From contig JAKTNV010000003.1 of assembly GCA_022747635.1 (NCBI GenBank), forward strand, positions 101,354,454-101,418,453: a stretch of DNA of 64,000 bases, given 5' to 3'. Below, in pieces: positions 9,940-22,620 of this stretch (the stretch's first letter is position 1; every line of letters starts with the position of its first letter). The notes below the pieces were generated by a model. The model worked only from the letters and a program-made list of their open reading frames with translations. It did not search any database and was not told where the DNA came from. Made by a program: the position numbers and the translations under genes. The DNA comes from Hetaerina americana. Taxonomy: Eukaryota > Arthropoda > Insecta > Odonata > Calopterygidae.

Positions 9940-12560
9940 ACCTCCGCCGCCGGTACCGCCGCGTATCAATTTATTCCCTCCCGCCGCAGATTCGAAATAA
10001 TGTTTTCGTTTGTTGTGTTTGGTTCGCCCTGGCCGTCCTTTACACCATTTCCCGCTCCAAAACGTATAGCGGTCGCGGTGGTGGTCGGATGCGGGGAGGT
10101 GGGAATGGGCGGCCTGTGGGAACGCCCGGGGGGGAGGGAGGGCGACGTGGGGGATTGGGGATGGAGGGGGTTCCGGAGGGGGGAGGGGTGTATCGGGAGA
10201 AACAGGGTGGGGTGACCGTGGGATGGGTGGGAGAGCGGTTTCGTGTATGTGTGTGTGTGTGTTATAGGGGGGAGGAGGAGTGTGGGACGGGGTTGGAGGG
10301 AAGGGGTGGATTGGGGCGAGAGGAGGATGCGATCGGGAGTGGCGCAGGAGCCGAGGTCAGAGCCAGAGAGTTTGGAGGAGGGGGTGGAGGGGACGTGGTC
10401 CAAGACGCTCGCTCGACGCCCCCCCCCCCCGCATATCATAAGGAGGGGGACGGAAGGGAGGAGTTGGTATCGGAGGGAGGAGAGCTGCGGTGTAATGGAG
10501 TGGGCGGGGCCCCAAGAAGGGAGAGAGAAAGAAGGGCCACTTTTTCCTCTCGCGTTTAGACCCTCACATGGGTTTCTCCTCTATCCCGGTCGCCCGCCTT
10601 GCACGGCGTTTGTAGTCGTAGTCCCGGTCGGGGAGACTTGGGGGAGAGAGAGAGAGGACGCTTTTATATCGAGCTGTAACCAATGTCGGGCACGACGTCG
10701 GGGATGATGTGCGTGCCTCTGGTTCGATGATCGATTTCGAGTCGTATTTACTACATCGATGCCTCGCTCACCATCGTGTGAATTGGTGGTAATTCGATTA
10801 CCCTGCGTCGCGGTTCTCGTCTGTGTCCTGGGGGTTGTATTGAGGACTTTCGGCCGTCGCTTGGGCGATGGGGTGGGTGGACGTGATTCTGGGCACTCCC
10901 TAGGGTTCGGGCGAATCGGGGGGCGGGGTGTGTGCTCTTTCCGAAGGCACGGCCAGACAATGCCGTAGAGCCAAATAATGTTTTGATTGGACCACCGTTG
11001 ATGTGTAATTCGGGCGGAAGTTCGAAATCTCCGGCCGCCCCCATGTGAGCGTCGCCAGCCCAATCCTCGCGATCTCCGCTGGCTGGTTCATTCCGAAAGC
11101 GTTTTAAAACAATCTCCGATTTTTTCCCCCTCTCTCTCCCACCCACACCCGACCAACCTCCCGAAACCCCAGCCCTCCTCCCACACCCTCGGCCCTCCCC
11201 CCCGATCGTCTCCTTCCCTCTCCGCCCACCCCCGCCCGCTGTCCTTCCAGTTACGTCACCGTCCGCGGAGGCCTCTCCTTCACCCTGCTGCCCCCTGCCG
11301 CCCCTCCGCTGAAGCCTCTGCCGGCGGAGGGATCGTGCGTCGAAGCGAGGGACGGCGGAGGGCGCGGTAACTACTTGGAGCGCCCGAGGGAGTGGAGGAG
11401 GCGGCGTGGGGGCGGAGGAGGTGCCTTCGGCGGTAATAATAATAATAATAAGGGGGCGGAGGAGGGAGGGGGCAGCGCGGAGGAGGAGGACTGCGTCGTG
11501 GGCACGGCCGCCGGAGAGGCGGACGAGGAAAACTGCTGCTGTTGGGGCAGAGAGGCTATTCCTGGCCCGCCCCCCTCCACTCCGCGGTCTTTCTTTAGCC
11601 CGGAACCCCTCCCCCGGCCGCCCCCTCCAGCCTCCCCTCGCCTCCTCCTCCCCCGCAGCGAGGTCCTCGCCGCTGCTCGCGGGGAGCGGGACGCCCCGGC
11701 TGTAGTGGCGGCGGGAGAAGCTCCTCCGGCCGGCAAGAGTGGAGCGCTCGCCTCCTGTGCTCCCGACGCGACGCCGCCGTGGTGGACCACGTCGCGTGTG
11801 CCCTCAGGGGCGGCGCGGGGCGCCATGGAGGAGGCATCAGCGGCGGCGACGTCGGCCGCCGCGGCGACCCGCTCCGGGGGCGCCGGAAGAGGCGAGAGGA
11901 CGAGGCGCCGGCGGATGGGCAAGTCCGAGCGGCTGAAGGAGCTGACGGAGAGGCTCAAGTGTTCCTCGCCGTCGTCTTCCCAGTCGAAGAGCACCGAACG
12001 CGGGTGAGTGCCCAACCGCCCCCGCTTACCGGCCGCGTCGAGTCTTTCTCTCTCTCCTCCCCTCATCAATGATGGTTGATTTTCCTTTCACGTGCACTTA
12101 CACCGCGGGGAGTTAAAACGACGCCCACCCCGCTTTTCCTTTCCTTCGGGGGTGACATTATATGGTTTGAAGCCTGTGTGTGTGTGGGTGTCATGGGAGA
12201 GAGAGAGAGAGGTGTGGGGGAGTGGGAGGATGAGAACAGTGGGGAGAGGCCAAGGGGTTTAATTCTGTCGGGAAGATTTTCTTCCCCCTTCCATCTCACC
12301 CTCTCCCCACCGATCCTCCATTTCCATCCACCTCCGTCAGCGGGAAAGGGTTCCCATAACCCTTCCCTCCCACCTCTTCTGCTACTTCTCGAAAGATGAA
12401 AGCTCTCCCCGCCCCCCCCCCTCACCGTCACCCAAGCCCTTGTCTTTCTTTGCCTCCCTCCGCACATACTCCTGATTACTCTCGTGGGCCGCTCGAGTGG
12501 ACCGGCCGAAGGACCCGTGGGAGGTGCGGATGTGGAGGGGCGGGGGACCCTTCAAGTTCT
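9940..12560 (+). promoter_or_regulatory. GC/CpG-rich island around the first exon of the host gene
   Basis: Composition changes abruptly from AT-rich to strongly GC-rich with many CpG, long purine or pyrimidine runs, a 12-C run near 10421-10432 and a (TAA)n run at about 11431-11449. The first coding exon (11825-12003) lies inside, so this is taken as the promoter, 5' UTR and first-exon island. No TATA box or transcription start could be placed. The many long open frames on both strands here reflect scarcity of stop codons in GC-rich DNA and are not treated as genes. Confidence 0.55.
11825..12003 (+). CDS. coding exon 1 of a large, unrecognised, Ser-rich protein
   Basis: The start ATG has a strong initiation context (GCGCCATGG), and no earlier in-frame ATG occurs in the open frame that runs back to 11375. 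It encodes about 59 residues: an Ala/Ser-rich N-terminus (MEEASAAATSAAAATRSG), a basic stretch (RTRRRR near residue 26), and a short, possibly helical segment MGKSERLKELTERLK (about residues 31-45), then Ser/Lys-rich sequence. The exon ends at a consensus donor, CGG/GTGAGT. It leaves two bases (GG) of a codon, exactly complemented by the first base of the exon at 28854 (giving Gly). The 5' UTR upstream contains the (TAA)n run. The joining of these two exons is an inference from phase, splice sites and protein character; no transcript was available. Function unknown. Confidence 0.65.
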
Positions 12561-14334
12561 TTTTCGTTCCTTCGGCCTCAAGGGATAAGGGATGTCGCGA
12601 GGCGCCGTGCTCTATCTCTCCCCGCTCCTCTCCCTCCCTCCCTCCCACTTTCCTTCCCTTCCCTTCTCCTCCCGTGGGATCCCTTCGTTTGGCGTGTCCG
12701 CGCTTCTTGGCTCGCCGGGTGCTAGGTGGAGGGCGGGGAGGGGAAGGTGAAGAGAGGGAGGAGGAGCCGGGTGTGAAGAAAGATTCTATTTGCACCCAGC
12801 CAACTGTTGTAGGGCTGTTGTCGAAATATTTTTGGGGAGGAGAGCCTCGAGGGGGAGAGGGGATAAAACTTTTTTATTTTCCCATCCTATGGGGTTTGAA
12901 CCGGTCAGAGATGACCGGGAAGTTCTCTCCTCGGTTTTTTCTTGAGTGGGATTATTTTCCGCTCTCTCCCGTGGATTGTCGTTCATTTCCCTCGTTGTTG
13001 GTCCGCCTCGAGGTTAGCTTTGGTTGATAGGTATCCTTTTTTAACGTGTGGGCTGACCCTTCACCTACTTCACTTCATGGGGCCTCACGTCACCCCGAAT
13101 ACATCCTGCGTGTTATATTGATGCACAGCTCTCGCCGTTTAGATTGGTATCTTTTAGTGCTCGTGGGAAGGGGGACGGGGGGATAAAATTGGGTCCTCCG
13201 AGGTGTCCCCTGAGCGTGGTTTGCCGGTTGTCGCGGTGGGCGTCAGCTGACGGCGGGCCATTAGGCGACGTCGCTTAGTGGTGTGACTTGGTTGCGTCGT
13301 GCTCGCGCCATTTTCGATTCTCAGGAGGAGCTGGATAAAAATTTCAGGTTAATTTTGAACCCGAATTCCAATAGAAACAGTAACTTAGAATTCGGAAGGT
13401 ATTATGGCTTCAGTAGGTTCGTAAAAGTGGAAATGAATGTTTTGTATTTCATCCGCTTTGGACCGTGTCCAACGGTTCGGAAAATTTGGCATGAGATTAT
13501 CTTCATCTTTAATTTTGACTCAAATGGTCGTGGACTGTTGAAATATTGCGTAGTTGATCGTCGAAAGGGCTTAGGGTTTTTGAGTTATTTTTATGTAAGT
13601 ACAATAAATCATTAATCTGAGATGACAACATTTTTGGCCTCTTGAGAGTTTGTCGATGTTTTTATGTTTCCGAATTGCCCTTAGGGGGTAAATAGCTCTT
13701 ACAGATGGCATGCGGGTCGCAAGTAGCAGATGGGAAAATATTTTCGTCCAAAATCTGGTCAGACCAATTGTGGTTAATTTACGGCCTTCCAAAGTTGTCA
13801 ATTCGGGTCAACGAGTGTATTGCGATATCGTTTGCATTTATTGCTCAATGATTTCTTGAAATATGTTATATTAATTCAGTGACATGGAAAATGAATTAAT
13901 TATACTTTGCGTAATGCGCGCAGTTAGAAAAAAAAATTGGTTGGTCTCCTAGTCAATATCCGCTATAATTATATGTTTTCTTGGTGATGATGAGTGTATA
14001 ATATAAAGTACAACAGGTCCTAGGTGTGGGAAAATGTTTACTTTTCCTTTACGTTGTGACATAATGAATTAGATTTTTGCGAAATGCGTCTGATTAACTT
14101 AGTGAAATTTAGTTGTTAATCGACTCAGTTCATTCCACGTTGAGAATGTATCGTAGAATTTTTAGTCGCTTCGTAGAGAGTAAAAGTTGATCCCTCCGAC
14201 ATGCAATGCTATTACTCGGACCCCATTCCTATTGGTGGAACCACTGGCACCTTGATTCCCGATAAGTCGATTGCCTCGTCTCTAGGTTTTCAAAGGGCGT
14301 TTTGATAGTGTGTACTTGCGCAAAAGCTCGATAT

Positions 14335-14410
14335 TGGACTCGAATCTGTGACCTTTGGGTTAGCAGGCCAGTGTGTTTACTACCTGGCCCGTGTTAGGGT
14401 ACAAGAATAG
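14335..14410 (-). repeat. tRNA-like SINE head, family E
   Basis: Minus strand: an A-box-like AGGTAGTAAACACACTGG, then GGTCACAGATTCGAGTCC, whose end is a B-box-like GATTCGAGTCC. It shares the ACCCAAAGGTC layout with 18845-18950. Short and degenerate. Confidence 0.45.
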
Positions 14411-15065
14411 AATGATGGTGTGGTTATTTTAAATTTGATGCATCTAATTTAAAAGCTTATAGAGGGTATCCACATGTTTATATTTACGATCACAGAGCGT
14501 CACAATAATCCTGGGTTTAATGAAATTAATAATTATACTGCCCGGAATGTTTTCATACCAATAAGTACCATTTGATTTTAAAGAAAGTTATATTGTTCAT
14601 GGAAATCATTTTCGTATAATTTGTTATGGAGTTTAGAATAGTAATTTTAAAAGGATTTTGTGTTTTTAATTGGAAGAAATGTTCATTTATGTTTGAAAGT
14701 ACGACTTCTGAAATATTTTTGATCACTCCGTTAGGTGACTGCTCTGAATTAGTGCTTGGATGAACTTTTAGAGGCCGCGTGTGAATTAGGGCAATGTTCT
14801 CGGAAGTATGGGTCTTTAACTCTGTCTGTCGACTAGTTTTGGCAGTCACCGTGTGAAGGTCATGTCGATGGATCTCTTAATTTTTTTGGCATGGATCTGA
14901 AGGTTAGTAAGCGTTAGGAAATATTGAGCTCTATGTCTTCTGATTGTAATTGATGGAAGAAATTAGATGATCGTTGGTGTGGTGCAATAATGTCCTGTTA
15001 TAATGGTTACTAAACACTTGTTGGTGGTTAGTCTGCTCGGCATTAGTTGCATTGTTTGGGTGTAT

Positions 15066-15605
15066 GTACGAGGTCTGTTCAATAAGTATCGCTACTTTTG
15101 TGTTTTTTCAAAAATTATTTATTTATTTATGAATATCTATTTTGTACCCTTCAAAGTAATCTCCATTAGATATTATACACTTGTGCCAACGTTTTTTCCA
15201 ATCCTCGAAGCACTTCAAAAATCATTTTTTGTGATCTTGTTCAGCCCCTCCTTCGATGAAGTTTTTATCTCGTCAATCGCAGCGTTGCGTCGTCCTTTCA
15301 TGGGCCTCTTCAGTTACGGGACCAAGAAAAAGTCACCGGGGGCCAGATCTGGGGAATCTGGCGGCTGCGGCATCATTAGTATGTTGTTTTTGGCCAAAAA
15401 TGTAACGATGTGTGAGCAGGGGCGTTGTCATGGTGCAAAAGCCAATTTTTGTTCTTCCACAAATCAGGGCGTTTTTGGCGGATTGCTTCACGCAAATTAC
15501 GCATAACTTTCAGGTAATATTCCTTATTTATTGTTCTACTCTGTGGCAAGAACTCATGATGCACGTCGCCCCTACAATCGAAGAAAATTGTGAGCTAAAC
15601 TCGTA
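15066..15605 (-). pseudogene. decayed mariner-family transposon (C-terminal half)
   Basis: The left end begins TACGAGGTCTGTTCAATAAG, a sequence typical of one mariner terminal inverted repeat type. Minus-strand reading gives VHHEFLPQSRTINKEYYLKV, then LREAIRQKRPDLW and LLHHDNAPAH, i.e. the second catalytic Asp region of a mariner transposase. Frames break after this, and the N-terminal half and right terminal repeat are not seen. It differs clearly from the mariner family at 48-58 kb and is much older. Confidence 0.75.
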
Positions 15606-15894
15606 CCATTCTTTAATAATCCAAATTGCCGAATGAGTGATGGTATTCGTCAATATCTCCTGAGAGCGGAAGTAGAGGGAAGCATCCCTCTGTGTGACAT
15701 CACAACGGGTGATTTCACTGTGCAATGCAAAATGAAACCATTGCTAAGGGTTACTTCGGGAAATCTTTTAAAAAATTTGTATCCGAATATTTGATTACAT
15801 TTCTAAAGTCACGCAATCTTTGACCTCCGTTTAATCAAACAAATGAGCTTCATCAGTGCTGGAATCAATTGTAGCCGCTCTGAATTAATAGAAT

Positions 15895-16097
15895 TTACTC
15901 ACAATGATTGAAAAATACATTAGTTTTCCACACTTATTTATTGAAATACACTACAAGTTTAGACGTTTTCGCATCATAGTCAAAAGCATTTTGGATTATT
16001 TTATAAAAACGTCGAAACCGGTTAAGTATTTCAATTATTTAGTGTGGAAAATCACTAAGTATTTTTCAATTCTCGTGATCATTACTTTTCATTAATT
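15895..16097. repeat. fold-back (palindromic) repeat with hammerhead-like 3' motif
   Basis: Imperfect inverted repeat: the left arm runs from about 15903 (AATGATTGAAAAATAC...TTTTCCACACT). The right arm ends near 16095 (AGTGTGGAAAATC...AGTATTTTTCAATT...ATCATT). The right arm contains GAAA-CCGG-TT (16014-16023), where ACCGGT is self-complementary and is followed by T. The TGTGGAAAA block matches that of the fold-backs at 18229, 47385 and 52018. Confidence 0.6.
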
Positions 16098-18228
16098 GAA
16101 TCCCAATAAGCTTATATACTTGCAGCAACCCTGCATGCGTGTATATTCCTTGACCTTGACTTCGTTAGTTAAAGACGTAATTGGAATTTATTCGTTATTT
16201 CCCAAGACCTGGAATTTTATTATCGATTGTTGAATGCGTGGCACGTGACGTGCATTAAGTTTAGGAATGACGGCAAAGGAATTGGACGCTTTTAAGAGAG
16301 GATGTCATCTTCTCACGATGGGAACGTACGGGCGTGGCCCTTTGCGTTGGGTGGTTACATATGGCTGTATACCCTTCAACCCAGCCTACGGTGAAAGGGT
16401 GGGGCCACAATCGCTAAGGGAAAGGGAGAGGCATTGCGGAAGAGATCGATCTTGTCGCTGATAAATTATTTGCCATCAACTATTTTTTTACGAAAAAAGG
16501 AGTAACTCCTCACTTAATGACTTTGTCATGTATACATAATTATTTTTTATCTTCCTGTTCATCATCACCAAAGGTAAGCAAGAAAGATTTTTAGAAGGTC
16601 TCTATGCCATCCTATCCAATCATTTACAAGCTTCACAGTTCCTTGCATATTCCATCATATGCTTCTCGTAAGTAATTCTTGAAACTCCCCTGTAATCCCT
16701 CCCCTCTAATGTTTCATCGTTTATCGTCTTTTCTTCAATTATTTCGCCTCAGATACCATTGATATGATCCTTGGGGCGTGAAAGCGGATTGAATTTCAGG
16801 AATTACCCAACTTTCAACGTTTGAGTGATTCCTCGTTACAATTTGAATCTTTTTGCCCACAATTCCCTGCCCAAATCTCTTGGGCATCTCTGTGATAATT
16901 TCCATTTCGTAGAGCTAATTTTTAAATTCCCCGCGTTGACTCTTCTCTGTCACAAATAGTGATCCCATGCCACCCCAAAGAAGGGATGTTTGATGGTAAA
17001 ACGTTTTTTGTTATCTATATTACAATTCTTGTTTGCGAATCTCGTGGAAAATACTCGGATGCAGTACAACGTCCTCCGGTTGGGCTATTAAACCGTTGTC
17101 CTCCCTTTCCTCAGTAATATGGTAATATTGGCACCTAGTTTCTAACTGCACCTTCCTCCCTCTCCCTCATTCGTTCCTCGCCCTGTTCAAACGCTCTCCT
17201 CAAATGTCGTTTATAACCTCTTGGTGAACGTGGTTTACTCAATGAGTTCCTCTGATATTCTTCGTTCTTTTTCCTTGTTGATCGTCAATTGGATATCCAC
17301 GACCTTATTCCTGTGTAGCAACTGTCAACTTCAAACCAACCGATAGTAGGTACACAATTACGATGTAAATTGTAAAATGCGTATAATCGACCGAATCAGG
17401 CGCGAAATTCTGGTTGCGTACGATGTCCACGACAATGAATTACGATTTAAGAATTCATTTCAGGGGTAAATCCAAAGTTTGCCTAGTTCGCTTTGCAATT
17501 TTTATGAAATTATTTGCAAATACATTCTGCGCAGTAAAGCATATAAAATTAATGGAAGTTTCAAATTTGAAGGTATATGGCTATAGGATTTAATTGCCCA
17601 TTGTAGAATTATCTGGGGAAATTTTCGGCGTGAGGAAGTACCTAGAAGTGCGTTTCATTAGATTGTTGGAAAAGGACGTCATCGACATGCATGTTGGCAA
17701 GACGGTAGAACACAACCATCTTAACTATGATATCAGCACTCTAGATTGCCCTACTAATTATTCCGAAAATGGAACGAATTGCCGTGGACGTGCAAAATCG
17801 TCTCAAGCATCACAACTTGGCTAGCCTTGGATATGTCGCCTTACCCGAGCACTGTAGGAGTAAGGCTAGTTCGGCCAATTTCGAAGTCTTTCTTTCCGAC
17901 AAATATTTAGATGTGCTTCTCTTATTGGTGAACGCTAAGAGCCCGTCATGGTGCTCCGTGTGATATTAATCGGAGGATTATAATTTTAAAATCAACACCC
18001 TAATTTTCTAAATACGCTCAGCTTGAAGAAGATGGTTCCGTTAGTTTGGGAACAATTCTAATGGTTTCGATTTTTGAAACTGGAACTATAACATTTATTT
18101 AATCTATTTCTTCAATGTTTGACTATTTATTAGCGATCGTCCTATTCCTCAGCCTCAAAAATATTTGTTGAAGATATATCCAGTAATGTTGAATGGACGA
18201 CATAATAATCCTAAACGTTTTTCTTCAG

Positions 18229-18395
18229 TAATAACAGAGACTAAAACTCTTGCAATTTTCCACTTAATAAAGAGTTGTTTTCGACTAGTTTCGATGTGCT
18301 AAATCATTTTTGGAAATTATATAGTACATCGAAACTAGTCGGAAACAAAATTTTATTAAGTGGAAAATTGCAAGAGTTTTCGTCTCTGTTATTAT
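18229..18395. repeat. fold-back repeat, arms about 70 bp
   Basis: The left arm (18229-18298) and right arm (about 18325-18395) are reverse complements with few mismatches; the spacer is about 26 bp. Both arms carry GAAACTAGTC (18331-18340 on +, 18292-18283 on -): GAAA, self-complementary ACTAGT and C. The TTATTAAGTGGAAAATTGCAA block follows. It is a non-coding mobile or structural repeat in intron 1. Confidence 0.75.
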
Positions 18396-18844
18396 GAAAC
18401 AGTTCCACCACATCACACCTGAATCTGTGATTTATGTTTATCTTCAGTTTTATCTTAGAGTTAAGGAATATTTTTTTCATCATAATCCTACGGCGTAACG
18501 TTGCTACTCTGCGACTATAAATGAATCCATTTTAGATTTTTAAGAATTCTGTAACATGAGTGTATCACCCATTATTTACGATATTTCATGTTCCATTCTG
18601 GAAAAAACTTTCCTCTAATTATCTTGAACCGCGCTCCTCGTTACATATAATGCAATTGTCTCTGAATTATACCGTAAATATCTTCGGAGTCGTCAATTAC
18701 GTTCATTTGATGTACCTTTCGACCCAGTGAAACTATTCGTCGATTGTAGTGGTAATTGGGTTTAAGTGCTACGGCGCACAAGGTCATAGGGCACTTTTTA
18801 TATGATTTATTAAGAAAATATGATTCATTAAGAAGCAAATCACA

Positions 18845-18950
18845 ACACATCATCGTTGACCGAATCGGGAGTCGAATCAGCGACCTTCGGGTTGGCGGGC
18901 GTACACGTCCACCCTTCTGATCGACTCGTTGCCAATGTATCCCACCGTAG
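18845..18950 (-). repeat. tRNA-like SINE head, family E
   Basis: Minus strand: GGTCGCTGATTCGACTCCCG (B-box region) preceded by CCAACCCGAAGGTC, matching the layout at 14335-14410. No 3' body shared with the other SINE families was recognised. Confidence 0.45.
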
Positions 18951-20826
18951 ATCTCACAGTGATATCAGTACTGACATTCTACGTTTTATAAATTATTGGA
19001 CCGACTAATTTTGGATGAGAAAGAAATCGTTAGCCCTTGCCTCCCGACCATCTCCTCCCGAGTGATGACATTTTGCATTGATGCTGACGTACAGACTAGC
19101 GATGGTCGGCAGAGAAAAGTCGAGCCCTTGGAAATACACCCGAGTCATCATGGGAACAGTTACGTGTTACACTTCTTGTAAACACGTTCCGACGCCGTGT
19201 GGAGCGCGTGAAACTATTTAATCTTTGTAAAACTGTCAACGTGTCGGATGGTTTAATCGCGAGCTCGCGAAAAACTCGCCCCTCAGCCAGCTGGATCAAG
19301 ACGCGTCGAGGTGGAAGGATGGGTTGGCGAGGGTGGGAAGGGGAGGGGTGGGGGGAAACAAAGGGGAGAGAGAGAGGGGGGGGAAGCAGGATGCTGCTCT
19401 TCTCCAAAGGCCGTGCGGGACTCCAATAGAGGACTTCGACATAAAATATATATCATCGATTTGATGGCGAAATCTCGCCGTGGCGGTACGCATAAAGCAT
19501 AATGTTGGCGATCATTTCAGGTAAGCGAGATTCAATATCGCCTGTGACGTGTGGCGATGTCACGAATGCACGTCCTTATGGGTTGTGGAACGTGCGTCCA
19601 CATAATCCCTCGTTAGGATTGGCCCTTTCGCCCTATTTATATCGCATACTTTGAGTTTTTTATAGGTATCGGACCACTCGATATGGACAAAACTCATCCA
19701 TAAAGTGCAATGGAAGTCGTGTGGGTTGAGAATTCTAACATTTGCTACCTCGCCCCCCTATTTGTGATTCCGGTGATGCCCTGGGGAAATTTCATCTACA
19801 CTCAAACTTAGTGACGAACTTATGAGTACAATAGAACAACAAAAGGAAACCTTCGGCGCCACAGGGAAAGGATGTAAATTTCACACGCCACGCCTTAGTG
19901 CCGCCTGGCGATCTCTTCCTCACACCTATCGAGCCGACCTTCCAATTGAAGGCTATGGCATATTGTCCAAGAAGTCGATATATATTCGTATCGCACAACC
20001 TTCTCACTTCCTCCCCCACCCATCCTCTTCTCGTCGGCCAGCTGTTGAGTGAATGCCCTTCTCATCGTATCTCTGGGGCGGTTGTCTTCCTACTTCCTCC
20101 CCTCACCGAAATATTCGCACTCACCTATACACGCACGCACGCACGTACTTTCATAAGCAAATGTAGCAAGGCGGTACGGTACGAAAGAATTTAGGCTAAT
20201 ATTGCGATACTTTTTAGATTGGGAATGAAATCACGCTTTTATTTCAGTTTTCAATATCTCGTATTTCATACTTTTTCCTCCAAACTATGGAAACCAAAAT
20301 TTCATTACTATGAACCTATTTACCCGTTTTCTGCGATTGTACCTTGAATCTCTCCATCGACTCCGAAATGTAGGGCAGAAAGTTCAGGTCCAGATTCCCA
20401 GACCTTAGTGCTACGTATTGGTATCTCCGTAGCTCATAGGAATGTAAAGAATCCATTGATCCTCATTGTAGATCCGTTGGAAAAGGCATATGGGACAGTA
20501 CTCAGCCCACGTAGCCCACTTTTTAGTTAACGTTCATCTCGAATGCGTATCAGCCAAGATATTAAGTTCGTGTCGATCATAGATTTTTCTCCACAGATAA
20601 TGGAAATTTTATGATTATTATTTTATTGATGTTTCCACCCTTCAAAGTGTCAGGGGTCCGCGAGATTAAAAATGCTTAGATAATTGCTCCATGAGCTCCG
20701 AAGTATTGGCGCCGGTGCACCTGCCCGCCAAATAGTCCCGGGTACTGTACGCGAAATGGTTGCCCTCCTTAAACTAGTTAAGGGCAATGTTGGCTTTTTA
20801 TACACACCTTCCTAATGATGCGTGAG

Positions 20827-20848
20827 ATATTATTATTATTATTATTAA
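20827..20848. repeat. (ATT)n microsatellite
   Basis: Six to seven ATT repeats followed by about 250 bp of A-rich DNA. Confidence 0.85.
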
Positions 20849-21299
20849 ATTTACATGCGCAGATAGACACTGTCAGGTGGCACACAAGTCCCAAGTAATC
20901 ACAAAAGATAATAGATAAAATCAGTCAGTAAAACAAAAGTACACGAAAAGGAAACTTCCAACCACAAATCTCTTTCACAAAACAAGAAAATTCCCATCTC
21001 ATTAAAATCAATCAATCATCAAGAAAAAAAAGATAAATTAAAAAAAAAGAAGCTATTACATATAATTTTACACCACACATCAATCAAATTATTATATTAA
21101 TTCCTTACATCTTTTCTGAAAATATCAACCGTTTCCCACGACGCGATCGCCGCTGTTGTTAGTATCAAATTGACATCCCTCCTAAACCAAGAATACTTGC
21201 GAAAGTATTTTTCAATACGATTCGATTAATGGTTTCTGCGATTGCGCGATGGTTTTGACAAAGTGTATCGCCATGAAGGAAAGCCTGTTTTTTTAATTG

Positions 21300-21620
21300 T
21301 ACTGGTATTAGAATGTAGTAGTAGTAGTTTTGAGGGGAGGCGACCGACAGCTAAGGTCATTTGCGCCATAGGGGATGGACAGGAAAGGATGAAGGGTGGA
21401 GAGAAACCCGGCGTCGGCATTAGCCTACTCTTTACGAAAGGCGCCAAGGGGTCCGCAGTTTAACGTCCCATCCGACGGACGGCGTACTCCCTCAAAGTGC
21501 CCTCCACAAAGCACCTCAAGTAGGGATCGAGATACCTCTGAAAAATATTCAACACCGCCGGGATTTGAACCCGCGCCCTCAGGGTGGGAGGCCAGTACGT
21601 TAGCCCCCGCACCATAGGTA
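21300..21620 (-). repeat. tRNA-derived SINE, family B, best copy
   Basis: Minus strand: a head with GCGGGTTCAAATCCCGGCGG (a good B-box, about 21572-21553) and upstream TACTGGCCTCCCACC. The body contains CGTCCGTCGGATGGGACG, GGACCCCTTGGCGCC and CGGGTTTCTCTCC. Two further copies are at 1-270 and 23917-24160. The body ends near a short TAG repeat at about 21315. Confidence 0.75.
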
Positions 21621-22009
21621 AGTGAAATTACGTATTCGAAACCCTTTCATTAGGTTGATAAATAAATGAATGGAAATTCTGACACGTTAGTTCAAATAGC
21701 CCTTGTTTGCACATTATCCTCAATTGGTGATTAGGGATAATTTAAATTCCTCTAAATGAAAAATGGCTTGAATACTTCAGTCATAAACGTTAAGTAAGAT
21801 TCCTTAACCACCACCTTACTTCCTGCGAGGAAATGTAGTGATATAGCACACCTCTCTCCTACCTCCAAAAGGCTTTCTTGATTGAAGGACAGACCCTATG
21901 AGAGCAAGATTCAATGTTTGTTTTTCGCTACCTTCACAGTGTGGCCACGTATCTGATGGTGTAATACTAAATTACGGTCTGGGATAGTTTTTGACGTCGC
22001 GAAAAAAAT

Positions 22010-22620
22010 AAACGTGCCGTGCCGCGCTAGCTCACGAGTGTAGGAGCAAGTATCCACCCCCGCCCGCCCTCCTTACTCTCGCCGACTCAAAACACTCGCC
22101 CTTTCATTTTTTTCCCCCGCCCCGCCCCATCCCCCGTCTCCCTCATCGCCAGTCGTGATTTTTCCACTACGGGACGCAGGCCCCCCTCCTTCACCCCCCT
22201 GTAACCTCCTCCCCTCCGCCCCCTTGATCTCTACCCCTCCCCCTCCCCCCGACACACCCGCAGAATGACTTCCGGTCCTCCGCCAACGGATATTCGACGC
22301 ATGCGCCCTGCTCTCTCCCATTCATCGCGCGCACACGCAAACATACACACATCAGCACGCGTGCGCTCGCGTTCTTCCCTCGCACACGCGGATACGCGCG
22401 CCTTTTTCTTTCATTTTCCTCTCGTCCTTCGCCGTTTTCCGACCCCCCCCCCCACCCCGCCGGCCCCGCCTCCCCAACTACCCTCTTGATCCCCGCCCCC
22501 TTCTCCCTCCAACGCCCTCGCAGAGTGCATTTCGCCCTTCGATTCCGCGTGCTTCGTCTTTTGCTTTCCCGTTGACACTCGGGGTGGTGGATCGCTCGGG
22601 CTGCTCGCGTTTTAATCGGC
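22010..22620. promoter_or_regulatory. GC-rich, CpG- and pyrimidine-rich island inside intron 1
   Basis: An abrupt 600-bp island with poly-C/CT runs and many CG dinucleotides (for example ACACGCGGATACGCGCGCC). It could be an alternative promoter or first exon, or simply a low-complexity region. A GT-rich donor was not convincingly identified, and the long open frames on both strands are composition artefacts. Confidence 0.35.

Noticed and set aside
9894..11146. Long overlapping open frames on both strands in the GC-rich island (for example 221 and 157 codons)
   Set aside because: Stop codons are rare in such GC-rich DNA. Predicted products are low complexity and all frames are open equally; only 11825-12003 has start context, donor and phase support.
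11371..12069. 232-codon minus-strand open frame opposite exon 1
   Set aside because: Composition shadow of the GC-rich exon; Ala/Pro/Arg low complexity with no domain.
12382..12795. Open frames after exon 1 (137 codons minus, 176 codons plus)
   Set aside because: They lie in the GC-rich start of the intron and have no motif or splice evidence.
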